Source: Flectonema sp. DT1601
Taxonomy: Eukaryota > Euglenozoa > Diplonemea > Diplonemida > Diplonemidae
NCBI GenBank assembly: GCA_964019425.1
Contig: OZ025852.1
Coordinates: 378,501-442,500, forward strand
Direction: 5' to 3'
DNA: 64,000 nt
A model generated the notes under the pieces. It saw nothing but the letters and a program-made list of their open reading frames with translations, was not told where the DNA came from and ran no database searches. Shown here one piece after another: positions 53,664 to 62,898 of this stretch (position 1 is its first letter; each line of letters opens with the position of its first letter). Position numbers and translations under genes: made by a program.

Positions 53664-54809
53664 ATGTCACATCTCCCAATAGAGATTACATATTATAAGC
53701 TCCACGATTGGCTTCAGAGTAGATCATCCCGATTATCAACAGAACACCCTTCCGAGTTTGCTGAAATCTTAAAAGCTGCTCCGATGTTGACGCAGATTGT
53801 ACGGCATGACATACCTGGAGTCAAGAAGGCAAACCAAAAGAATGAACAAGCGATGAAATTCTGTACAAAAAAAGAACGTGAAACAACAGTAGCAATCCGA
53901 GAAGCAAAAAAAAGATTAGAAAAAAATTGTGATGAATTGGGTGTTAATTCAACAGATGCGGACTATGATGACGCTGTAAGGAGTGCTCCTGGAAGAAAAC
54001 TTCCTGAATTTCATAAATCAATTTTATTATCGTTATCGAAGTTATCTGATGGGATTAAAATATATTCCAACATCAGCGGTACGGACTACACTCCTATGAT
54101 TACATTCATATCAGAGAAAGGAAACTTATCTGTCAAAGACTATAAATTATACCGCGGAGAAGAACTACCCGAAACCAACAATAATAATAAAAAGACTGAT
54201 CCTATGGACGCAAACACCGCTGACGATGAAATCGACTGGGGAGACTTCGGAGTTGACGAAAGTGATTCTGAACAACAAAGTCAAATTGATAGCATTTCAT
54301 CGGCGACTAGTTTAAACAAAGATACCGATCTTGATAAAGTTATTTTATCTCACCAAGACTTCATCCAACAGCTGAGTGACGAGCTTCATGAATTACGTGC
54401 ATTCCTTGTTCGTAAAAAGATTGAAATTCAAGGAGGTTCTCAATTTGCAGATTGTGCCGTGAGTGAAATATCTATTGACAGGTGGGTGGATGCTATCGAC
54501 GATACCTTAGATATATCTTGCAGTAAACCATTTGAGGAACTGTTATTGATGTGTGATTCTGATTTGGTTTGTTCAAAGAAATCACGTGAGCTCCTTCACA
54601 AGAGACATGACATAGCAAGGTTGAATTCCGTATTATCAGACTTGGCAATGAGACATTCGTCCTCCTCGGATAGTCTTGCGGAAGGAACAGAGGAACTTGA
54701 CAGGCTTGTTGGTGAGGCTCATTTACTAAAAAATAAAATTGAAACTATTCTGAGAAAATGGTATTCCCCGAGAGATGCATACCTGACTGGTGATGTTACT
54801 AAAGTATAG
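53664..54809 (+). CDS. CDK5RAP3: CDK5RAP3-like subunit of the UFM1 ligase complex
   Basis: The start at 53664 (MSHLPIEITYYKLHDWLQSR) matches the family's N-terminus ('PIDIqtsKLLDWLvdR'); the open frame upstream is rejected. The 381-residue protein then has HDIPGVKKANQKN, matching the 'NYEIPSLKKQ' segment, a central coiled coil, and EIDWGDFGV (~189-197). IDWGDFGV is the UFM1-interacting motif (UFIM) that tethers UFM1 and competes for the ligase; animals carry several such motifs, while only one is seen here. The C-terminal helical half (FIQQLSDELHELRAFLVRK ... YSPRDAYL) also fits. CDK5RAP3 works with UFL1 and UFBP1 at the ER to direct UFMylation of the ribosome. About 75-85 residues between the first helix and the HDIPGVKKA segment seem absent compared with the human protein as I remember it. 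Confidence 0.88.
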   Translation: MSHLPIEITYYKLHDWLQSRSSRLSTEHPSEFAEILKAAPMLTQIVRHDIPGVKKANQKNEQAMKFCTKKERETTVAIREAKKRLEKNCDELGVNSTDADYDDAVRSAPGRKLPEFHKSILLSLSKLSDGIKIYSNISGTDYTPMITFISEKGNLSVKDYKLYRGEELPETNNNNKKTDPMDANTADDEIDWGDFGVDESDSEQQSQIDSISSATSLNKDTDLDKVILSHQDFIQQLSDELHELRAFLVRKKIEIQGGSQFADCAVSEISIDRWVDAIDDTLDISCSKPFEELLLMCDSDLVCSKKSRELLHKRHDIARLNSVLSDLAMRHSSSSDSLAEGTEELDRLVGEAHLLKNKIETILRKWYSPRDAYLTGDVTKV

Positions 54810-55131
54810 ATAAGACATACTTCTATTCGAGTACTCAATCTTACCTTTATGAGTTCTCTTTTGTTGTGATTTATCACCATCATGTTATCATCGATTATCG
54901 TGTTTTTTTTTTCTTTATAACAGACACCAACAACTATTATTTGTGAATGACACTTTTTTTTTTAAAATTTAACGTAGAAAAAAGCATTACCGTGCCAAAA
55001 ATCCCATAGGTTACTTGTGTTCCCTTTATGAGCAAAAAACTCCTCTCAACTAGTTAAAAGTTGTTACATTTTTTACATTGTCAAAGTTTCACCCCTATAT
55101 ACGTACGCAGTTTAAAATTGCCGACTATAAC
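54810..55131. other. Intergenic
   Basis: AT-rich spacer with short T runs; acceptor-like ACGTACGCAG ends at 55110. Nothing else is seen. Confidence 0.55.
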
Positions 55132-58100
55132 ATGTTGAGAAGTGTGAAGGTACTGCTGGGGATTAGTTGCGGATTAGTGGCTGCTGATCTGACTGAAGTA
55201 TCGAATATAAATAGTCAAGACACTGACAGAGGTGCAATGCCACTCGCAGGATGCGATTCTCAAGAAACTTACTGCGTAGGAACGGGTCCCGTCTGCACTG
55301 ATTTCTGTGATGGTCCTTTCGCTTGTAAATTAATGAAAAAAGCCTACGGATGTGCGGCAATTAGTAATTTTTCTAATTGCCGTGGAAAATGCGACTGCAC
55401 CTGTCCTCCTGGAGCACCGGTACCTGCTCCCACAATAGCGAAAACAGGTTCCTGTACTGGTAACTCACGATGCACTACTCACTTGGAACAATGGCAGGTC
55501 GACACAGTTCTTGTAAAACACAATGAGCTTCGTGTACTTAACGGTGCCTGTCCACTTCAATGGGATCAAAACATCGCAGTGTACACTATAGGTAGTGTTG
55601 GGTTTGCTACTACTTGCACTACAGGGAAGTTAAAGCATAATGACGCTCCTTCATTCGGTTTGGGTAAGTTAGGTGAGAATATTGCTCAAGTGTCAGGTCC
55701 AAATGATTTACATAATTGGGATCCAGCTGAAGGAGTAGACTTATGGTACTGCAGTGAAGAAGATTGCTGGGACTACACAAAGTCAGAAACAAAAGGTGGT
55801 GTTACTGGTCACTTTACTCAAGTTGTTTGGAAAGCCACTACTCATGTTGGTTGTGCTCTCTGTCAAATTGAAGAATCTCCAAACTGGAAGACATATCTAA
55901 TGTGTAATTACTACAGTGCTGGTAACTTTGCTGGTCAATACTCTCAGAATGTTGGTACTATTGGATCTCCTATGACTGGTTGTTCTGCTGATGAATGCAT
56001 TAGTACTCCGTGCTCATCAGGTCAGACTTGTAATGATCCTGACCAGTCAAAGAGTAATGATTATACTTGTACTTGTGACATGGATCCAACAATTGTTATG
56101 GTAGGTGGACCAGCATCCTGCTCTAAAGACGAGTGTGTTCCTAGTCCTTGTGGCTCAGGTCAGACATGCAATGATCCGAACAAAGCAGCGAACATGTTAA
56201 CAGACTTCACTTGTACGTGTAGTAGTAATATGGCTATTTCTAAAGTTGGAGGTCCAGCAGTTTGTGAAACGGATGCACCACCGACTGTTGTCCCAACACC
56301 ACTGCCTGTGACTAACACTCCGACATCAGTACCTGCGGTAACCAGATCTCCGACAGCAGCCCCGATAACTGTTGCTCCAACTTCGGTACCGTCGACAACT
56401 ACTTCTCCAACAACCGCACCTGGTTCCCCAGCAACTAATTCACCGACAACAGCACCTAGTGTTCAAGTGGCAACAAATATCCCGACATCTGTACCTGGCT
56501 TACCGACAACTGATTCTCCGACATCAGCACCAACAAGTCCAACTACCAATTCTCCAACAGCAGTACCAAGTGCGCAGATGACAACAAATTCTCCGACAGC
56601 AGTTCCTGCGGCTGGTATGATGACCAATTCTCCAACAGCATCACCGACGGCGACTAACGTACCGGCAGCAACTAACTCCCCGACGGTCGCACCCGTTATG
56701 ATGGCAACTAATTCCCCGACAGCTTCACCTGGTGCTCGGGTAACAATTAGTCCGACATCATCACCAGCAGCAGCTACTAATTCTCCGACATCAGTTCCCA
56801 GTGTTTTGGTGTCGACTAATTCCCCGACATCAGTTCCTGCAGCAGTACGAACGAACCCCCCAACATTAGCACCTGTTGTGCCAACATCCGTACCGACAGC
56901 TGTACCGAACTTAGTAACAACTAATTCTCCGACTGCGACAACGAGTTCCCCACCAGTGACATCCACACCGAGGGTGCCGATGACTGCAATTCCTGTGGTT
57001 GCATCAACGGGAGTTCCTGACACCAGTTCCCCAGTTGGTTCTACTGCGACACCTTTGCCAGGAACAAATACTCCGTCAACAGCTCCTTCTACTCTGTCGC
57101 CGGTGAAATCGACACCAGTTCCTGTTACCAGTTCCCCAGTTGGCTCTACTGCGACACCAGTTCCAGGCACGAATACTCCGTCGGCGGTTGTCAAATTGAC
57201 ACCAGTTCCTAATACCGGTTCTCCAGCTGGTTCTACTGCGACACCAGTTCCAGGAACGAATGCTCCGTCAGCTGTTGTCAAATCGACACCAGTTCCTAAT
57301 ACCGGTTCTCCAGCTGGCTCTACTGCGACACCAGTTCCAGGAACGAATGCTCCGTCAGCTGTTGTCAAATCGACACCAGTTCCTAATACCGGTTCTCCAG
57401 CTGGCTCTACTGCGACACCAGTTCCAGGAACGAATGCTCCGTCAGCTATTGTCAAATTGACACCAGTTCCTGATACCGGTTCCCCAGCTGGTTCTACTGC
57501 GACACCAGTTCCAGGAACGAATGCTCCGTCAGCTGTTGTCAAATCGACACCAGTTCCTGATACCGGTTCTCCAGCTGGTTCTACTGCGACACCAGTTCCA
57601 GGAACGAATGCTCCGTCAGCTGTTGTCAAATCGACACCAGTTCCTGATACCGGTTCTCCAGCTGGCTCTACTGCGACACCAGTACCTCGAACTCAGTCTC
57701 CAAATACACCGCCAGGTATACCATCTCCACCAACAACAGCACCACCTAATGTAACTCAGAATTCAACCGGCGGTGGAATTTGTGACCAGAAGCCGTGTGG
57801 AGAGGACTCAGATGGACAGAGATGTGAATTAAAGTCTGGTACCAACAGCTCAGACTTTATGTGTAAGTGTAAAGATATAACAATTAATATTGTGGGAGAC
57901 GGGAGGAAATTGGATCAATCTGAGTGTCCAAGATTGGGTTCAGCTGAAGAAAATGACGATGATAATAATTCAATCCCGTGGTGGTTAATAGTAGTACTTG
58001 CTTCTGTAGCTGTTTGCTGCTTGTTAATGTTAGCAGTGTTTTGGAGGAGGAAGAGAAGAGATGAAGAGTACCTTAAATATGATGACATGCTACCTGACTA

Positions 58101-58377
58101 CGCTGTTGAAAAAGAAACTCTCTCATCACACGCGTCTATGAAATCTGATAACGCAGTTGCTCTTCTTGAATCTATCAATTCTCCATCGTTATACTCTCGG
58201 AGGGCATCCTACGCTGCACCTGCAACAACTCATGCCGTCAGTAGGGAAGAAGCGGTGGCTTCATTTTACAAAGATCGTCCGAAGTCATTCAGCAGCAGGA
58301 GGAGATCAAGAAGACGGAGCAGTTTGATGAATTCTTTTGTTGAAAAAGATGAAATCCATCGAGGAATTGTTGTGTAA
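55132..58377 (+). CDS. CAP/SCP-domain surface protein with EGF-like modules and long PT stalk
   Basis: The start at 55132 gives a signal peptide (MLRSVKVLLGISCGLVAA); an in-frame ATG at 55078 lies before the acceptor-like CAG (55110) and is rejected. The protein has 1081 residues. After a Cys-rich segment, a CAP domain spans ~120-285 with HNELR, the CAP1 signature GHFTQVVWKATTHVGCA and CAP2 signature YLMCNYYSAGNF. The CAP1 His and an upstream His are present. Two EGF-like modules follow (DECISTPCSSGQTCND and DECVPSPCGSGQTCND), then a ~490-residue Pro/Thr/Ser stalk, a third EGF-like module (CDQKPCGEDSDGQRC), a membrane helix (~950-972) and a basic Ser/Arg-rich tail. CAP proteins bind sterols or act in adhesion and defence. 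Here a cell-surface display role is inferred. Confidence 0.9.
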   Translation: MLRSVKVLLGISCGLVAADLTEVSNINSQDTDRGAMPLAGCDSQETYCVGTGPVCTDFCDGPFACKLMKKAYGCAAISNFSNCRGKCDCTCPPGAPVPAPTIAKTGSCTGNSRCTTHLEQWQVDTVLVKHNELRVLNGACPLQWDQNIAVYTIGSVGFATTCTTGKLKHNDAPSFGLGKLGENIAQVSGPNDLHNWDPAEGVDLWYCSEEDCWDYTKSETKGGVTGHFTQVVWKATTHVGCALCQIEESPNWKTYLMCNYYSAGNFAGQYSQNVGTIGSPMTGCSADECISTPCSSGQTCNDPDQSKSNDYTCTCDMDPTIVMVGGPASCSKDECVPSPCGSGQTCNDPNKAANMLTDFTCTCSSNMAISKVGGPAVCETDAPPTVVPTPLPVTNTPTSVPAVTRSPTAAPITVAPTSVPSTTTSPTTAPGSPATNSPTTAPSVQVATNIPTSVPGLPTTDSPTSAPTSPTTNSPTAVPSAQMTTNSPTAVPAAGMMTNSPTASPTATNVPAATNSPTVAPVMMATNSPTASPGARVTISPTSSPAAATNSPTSVPSVLVSTNSPTSVPAAVRTNPPTLAPVVPTSVPTAVPNLVTTNSPTATTSSPPVTSTPRVPMTAIPVVASTGVPDTSSPVGSTATPLPGTNTPSTAPSTLSPVKSTPVPVTSSPVGSTATPVPGTNTPSAVVKLTPVPNTGSPAGSTATPVPGTNAPSAVVKSTPVPNTGSPAGSTATPVPGTNAPSAVVKSTPVPNTGSPAGSTATPVPGTNAPSAIVKLTPVPDTGSPAGSTATPVPGTNAPSAVVKSTPVPDTGSPAGSTATPVPGTNAPSAVVKSTPVPDTGSPAGSTATPVPRTQSPNTPPGIPSPPTTAPPNVTQNSTGGGICDQKPCGEDSDGQRCELKSGTNSSDFMCKCKDITINIVGDGRKLDQSECPRLGSAEENDDDNNSIPWWLIVVLASVAVCCLLMLAVFWRRKRRDEEYLKYDDMLPDYAVEKETLSSHASMKSDNAVALLESINSPSLYSRRASYAAPATTHAVSREEAVASFYKDRPKSFSSRRRSRRRSSLMNSFVEKDEIHRGIVV
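57115..57695 (+). repeat. 87-bp in-frame tandem repeat of the stalk
   Basis: About seven 87-bp units encode 29-residue repeats of the form TPVPxTGSPAGSTATPVPGT plus NxPSAVVKS. Several units are almost identical. The minus strand is also open across them by repetition. Confidence 0.85.
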
Positions 58378-59120
58378 GATTATGTTATATATCCACGACA
58401 ATAACAGACTTTACCCGTCGTACTAGAATTAGTATCGACTTTTTGAGGGGAAAGCACTTATGCATACTTTTTAATTTGTGTTTAACCTAGTGAAATATAT
58501 CAAATTACTGCCCCCAAGAGAAATATATAAATATGGGCCTTGGGGTTATGTTTAATTATGGTTTTATTTATTTATTTTTTTTTTTTATAATTAATTTCTC
58601 ACTTTTTTCCCGTTCGTATTGTCCTGATTGTCAGTCGGGAGAAAAAAAAATATGAGCGGGTACACAGAATGATGAAATTGTTAAATTATTATACAGGAAG
58701 CTTTTAATATTTTTTTTTTTTTTTTTTTAAAAACCTTCCCACCCTACGAAAAAAAAAGAGTATCAATTTTCCCCTTTAATTTAATGGAATTGCGCCCATT
58801 TCTTTTTCCCCTGTCGTTTTTTTTTAGCGATTTGGTGATCTTTTTCTTTGTTTTTTTTTAAATAGGATTCTCCCCCCCCATTTGTTTACCTTTCAATGCG
58901 CTCAATTAAGAACAACATATTACGCACGATCCGCTTGATAAAAAAAAAAAAAAAAAAAAAAAATCTGTTGGGTAACGATGTTTTTTTAATTGCTATTCGT
59001 AGTTTAGTAGAAAAATTCTACTTTGTGACTTTTATTTTAGTTTTTATTGTTGCTTTGTAACTTAAAATGATATGTTTTTGCATTGTCAAAAATATTTCCT
59101 TCTTTTTTTTTTGAAAGAAG

Positions 59121-59222
59121 CTTCCTTGGTGAGGTACTGGTGGCGATCTAACTGTTTCCCTGTTGAGCTTTTCCTGACTTTTTTTTTGGCTTCCTAAGGC
59201 TTCGTAAATAAATAAATAAAAT
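59121..59222 (+). repeat. Repeat G, copy 1
   Basis: Contains GGCGATCTAACTGTTTCCC, TGTTGAGCTTTTCCTGA and GGCTTCGTAAATAAATAAAT; ends in an (AAAT)n tail like a retroposed short element. Confidence 0.7.
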
Positions 59223-59253
59223 AGTCAGAAACTAAGTTTCAAAGCTTGTTACC

Positions 59254-59287
<34 letters not shown>

Positions 59288-59819
59288 TTGCGAAAAAAAA
59301 AAAAAAATAATGTATTGCCGATTTTTGAGAAGACTGTCAAACAGTGAAGACTGTCAACAGTCTTCTCTAATTCGCAAAAGTTTTTTTTTTTTTTTTTTTC
59401 CCCCTTCAGATTGTCCAAGAGATTTGTTGTTCCTTTTGAGTTCGATAATCCAGTTTCAGTTTACCCTTCTATACAATAATCCTATTCCCCTTCTCTTGTT
59501 TACCGCTGCATTCTCGCCATCACTTACTACTTTCCCTTTTCTTTCTTTCAGAATCTTTCTTTGTTCCCTTCCTTCACTTTTCACTTTTATCTTTTTTGGA
59601 GGAAATATTCCTTTTTTCTGGATGGTTATTGCCTTGTTTATCCATTTCATTATTCATCTTTTCTGCAGGCAGGAATGATGTTGACCGAAATGATCACCGT
59701 AATTATTTTTTTTTTCTCCATTTTTTAAATCTCTATGTTCTTTGCGAGGCAGAAAACTGAAAGAAAAGAATTTTTTTTTTTTTTTTTTTTGTTGGATGGA
59801 TATTTTATATTATTCTTTA

Positions 59820-59972
59820 GTTGTTTACAAGCTGTTAGCCTCTGGGCAAGGTGGAGTCTGGAAGTCGATCACTTCCAGCCAATACTATGAAACTACAATC
59901 TTCGCGATTGGGTCCTTACTGATGCGGGCTACCCAGACCCCTCGTAGTCATCAGTTTGTATTTTGCTAACTA
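59820..59972 (+). repeat. Repeat B, copy 2 (153 bp)
   Basis: Two differences from 37666-37818 by eye. The stem CTGGAAGT/ACTTCCAG with loop CGATC is at 59858-59878. Confidence 0.85.
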
Positions 59973-60264
59973 ACTTTTTTTTTTAAAGTTTTTTTTTTTT
60001 GTTTTTTTTTTTCCTCTGTACAACACAAAACAAGTGAGTTGAAATTTCAGAAATTTCTGATCACGTTTTTTCCTCCCAAGCGATACAATTGGGAATCTTT
60101 CTTTCTTTTTTCTTTTTTAAAAAAAAAAAAAGACTCATTCATCTATGCAGTAATAATGCACTTTTTTTTTTTTAAATGTTTTTTTTTTCCCCAGTAGCTT
60201 CGCCTTAAAAAAAAAAAAACAACAACAACGTACAATTTACCAAATCTTTGGTAGTGTTATTAAT

Positions 60265-60299
<35 letters not shown>

Positions 60300-61003
60300 G
60301 CAAAAAAGTATTTTTCTGATTATAGGTTTCACTCACAAGATATCAATATCAGGGTTAACTTTAACTCTTGCATTGCTATCATATTCGAAGCGGAATCCCA
60401 TTGTCTGATCAGAAATATGTTTTCAAATACAGAATGTTGTCGTTCTTTCCCTTTTTTTTTTTTTTTACGTAAGTTAAGTCACATCTGGAATTCTTGTTTT
60501 TCTCCCTTTCTGATTATTCGCCTTTTTTTAGGCATATGTCTTCGGCTTTCGTTGGTTGTTGCGCCTCTTTTTTTTTTTTTTTTTTTTTACTGTTTGAGGA
60601 AGTTAATTTTTATGAGAGTTTTTTTATTTTTTATACTTCAGTTACTCTCAAAATTAAAAAAAAAAAAAAAAAAAAACATAAAACAGTGAAATAGAGAGTG
60701 TGTTCTGGTCTTACAGATTCTTATTGTTGTAGTTATGTCACTTCTCAAAACGAACCTCTACGTAGCTTTTTTCTCTTGTCATTGATTTATGAAACAACGG
60801 AGATAAAGTGGTTTTCATTTTTTTTTTTTTAAAATAGCTATTTATGGTAGTCAGCATTTGTTATTTTTTGTCTGACGTTTTTTTTTTTTTGTTTCCGAAA
60901 CATATAAATATGGGCGTGTTCTTCCTTTGGCGAGATATTGGCGTTATCGGCCGTCTCTTACACTACCTACTTTGTGTATGTAGTGGGTCTGGTTAGTTAT
61001 TTA

Positions 61004-61092
61004 ACGTACGTCTCTTCTCGTCTGTGAGTTCACTGTTGTGGTATCGAAACACAGTTACGCGTGTGAGCTTCCTCTGATTTCAGGAAAAATAA
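61004..61092 (+). repeat. Repeat G, diverged copy
   Basis: Keeps ACGTCTCTTCTCGTCTGTGAG and TGTGAGCTT; the tail is degenerate. Confidence 0.5.
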
Positions 61093-61290
61093 AAAAAACT
61101 TTTTATCACAATTAAGCTAAAATAGTAAAAGAAGTAATTCTTTTTTTCTTTTTTTTTTTTTAAAAATCTTCCTTCACAATTCTAAATAATAGCCTTTGAT
61201 GGCAAGTCTCGGATCGACTTCTCCTTCTTCTTTTTGTAGTGATTAATATTTCTATTTTATATAGGGTTTAGGTAGTCATTTGTTTCAGGT

Positions 61291-61412
61291 TATTCTACGT
61301 CTCTTATCGTCTGTGAGAGTCTCACGGTTGCTGGTAGCGATATAACTGTTACTCTGTGAGCTTTTCCTGGCTTTTGGCTTCCTAGGCTTCGTAAATAAAT
61401 AAATAAATAATA
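61291..61412 (+). repeat. Repeat G, copy 2
   Basis: TATTCTACGTCTCTTATCGT start, GTAGCGATATAACTGTTACT middle, GGCTTCGTAAATAAATAAAT tail. Confidence 0.7.
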
Positions 61413-61674
61413 TCTCTCCTTCTCACTCCCCTCCAATTGACGATGTCATTTTCCGGTCGTTACAATGTCCGTGATCTCCCCTTTTTATATGGTTTGAATA
61501 CTATTGTAGGTTAGACTTGTCTACCAAATAATACTCACTGATGCGAATAATTACTATGCCTCCCTCTTTGGCTGTGAGTTTGTTGTTGTTAGAGATACGG
61601 GAATCAGACTTGTCCGCCAGTTGTTACTCACTGACACATCTATTGTAACCTCTTGAATGCAAATAATTACTAAG

Positions 61675-61790
61675 TTATTCTGCGTCTTATAGTCTGTGAG
61701 TGTTGGTTGGTTGGTAGCGATCTAACTGTTTCCCTGTTGAGCTTTTCCTGATGTTTGTGGCTTCGTAAATAAGTAAATAAAAAAGAAATA
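61675..61790 (+). repeat. Repeat G, copy 3
   Basis: TTATTCTGCGTCTTATAGTC start, GTAGCGATCTAACTGTTTCC middle, GGCTTCGTAAATAAGTAAAT tail, followed by ATAGTCAG as in copy 1. Confidence 0.7.
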
Positions 61791-62866
61791 GTCAGCGCCC
61801 TCATTATTAAGAAGGTTCGGCTGACTGGCTTACGATTTGGTTTGAAAAATAATTAAAAAAAAGAAAGTTCTCTAATTTTGTGACATCTACACAACGTTTG
61901 CTTGTGAGGATGTTATTTATGGATTGGGTTGATTTTTTTTCGTTTCGAAAGAAGCTTCTTCTTTCTAATCAACCGTCGTGTATAGCGGTAGTCTTCTTAG
62001 TTTACAGCAATTATATGCTTTAAAAGACAAAAAAAGGAATTCCTTTTTTTAGTTATCCTTTCTTCAATGAAGAAGGGAGTTGTTTTTTTTAACTCACTTG
62101 CGCTCTTTAGGAACATCCCCAACTTATTTTTTTTTTTTTTTGTTTTTTGAAAAATTCATTTTTGAAAAAAAAAAAAAATCACAGCCTACAGGTATGGAAA
62201 TAAGTTCCTACAGTTCTTTTCCTTGTTGGTTTGGTTGGCTTTGATGATTTTTCTTTTTTTTCTTCTTCTTTCGTTTTTTCAATGTAGGGGGTGTTCACTT
62301 TATCTGAACCTTACTATTACATCGGTTTCCTTATGTAGGTATTCATTTCCCTTCACTAAAACCTTCTTTTTTTTTTTATTTATCACTTTAATACAGAATT
62401 GATAAACTGAAGGTTTTTATCACCGTCTTTTCTTCTTGTTTTTTTTTGCTGCGAAAAGCATTGCTTTTAATCGGAGTGAAGTGCCTTAGTTGAGTGCATT
62501 GATGTATTGCACTGAGTATAGCACTGTGTTCATTGTGTGTATTTCTTGGGAGGTGTCCATCTGAACTTCCTCGTTAAGCTCCCTTCCACATTGCCGTTCG
62601 TTATATCTTTCCTCACACGTTTATATATTTTATTTTTCTTTCCTTTTGTGGTGTCCATTTACTGCGGTTCTGGGACAGTCAAGCTTCTTGTTTCTTGTTG
62701 TGAGGTTTTTTTACTAAAATTCATTTCTCTCACAGCTTGTTTACACACTATTGTCAGACAGGAATCACGCCTCGAGAATTTTTGATATTAAAAGTTGAGC
62801 TTAGTCATTTCAAAAAAATTTTTTTTTTTTTTTTTTTTTACTTTCTTCCGACAAGCAACCAGATAA

Positions 62867-62897
<31 letters not shown>

Positions 62898-62898
<1 letters not shown>

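Larger units (their letters stand above)
58378..62897. other. 4.5-kb repeat-rich gene desert
   Basis: No credible gene. It contains the second repeat B copy (59820-59972), four repeat G copies (59121-59222, 61004-61092, 61291-61412, 61675-61790), a pair of ~100-bp related units near 61520-61690 (AGACTTGTCY...TACTCACTGAY...AATAATTACTA), and many long A/T runs. The 14-mer ATATAAATATGGGC occurs at 58525-58538 and 60902-60915. CTCTCACAG ends at 62735 and poly(A) directly precedes the next ATG. Confidence 0.65.

Noticed and set aside
56463-57629. Minus-strand frame of 388 residues (GTGVAVEPAGEPV repeats)
   Set aside because: Mirror of the PT stalk repeat of the CAP gene; the + strand has a signal peptide, CAP domain and membrane helix in one frame.
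59310-59678. 122-residue hydrophobic frame
   Set aside because: Phe/Leu/Ser richness follows from T-rich DNA; contains poly-Phe and no membrane-protein pattern beyond that.
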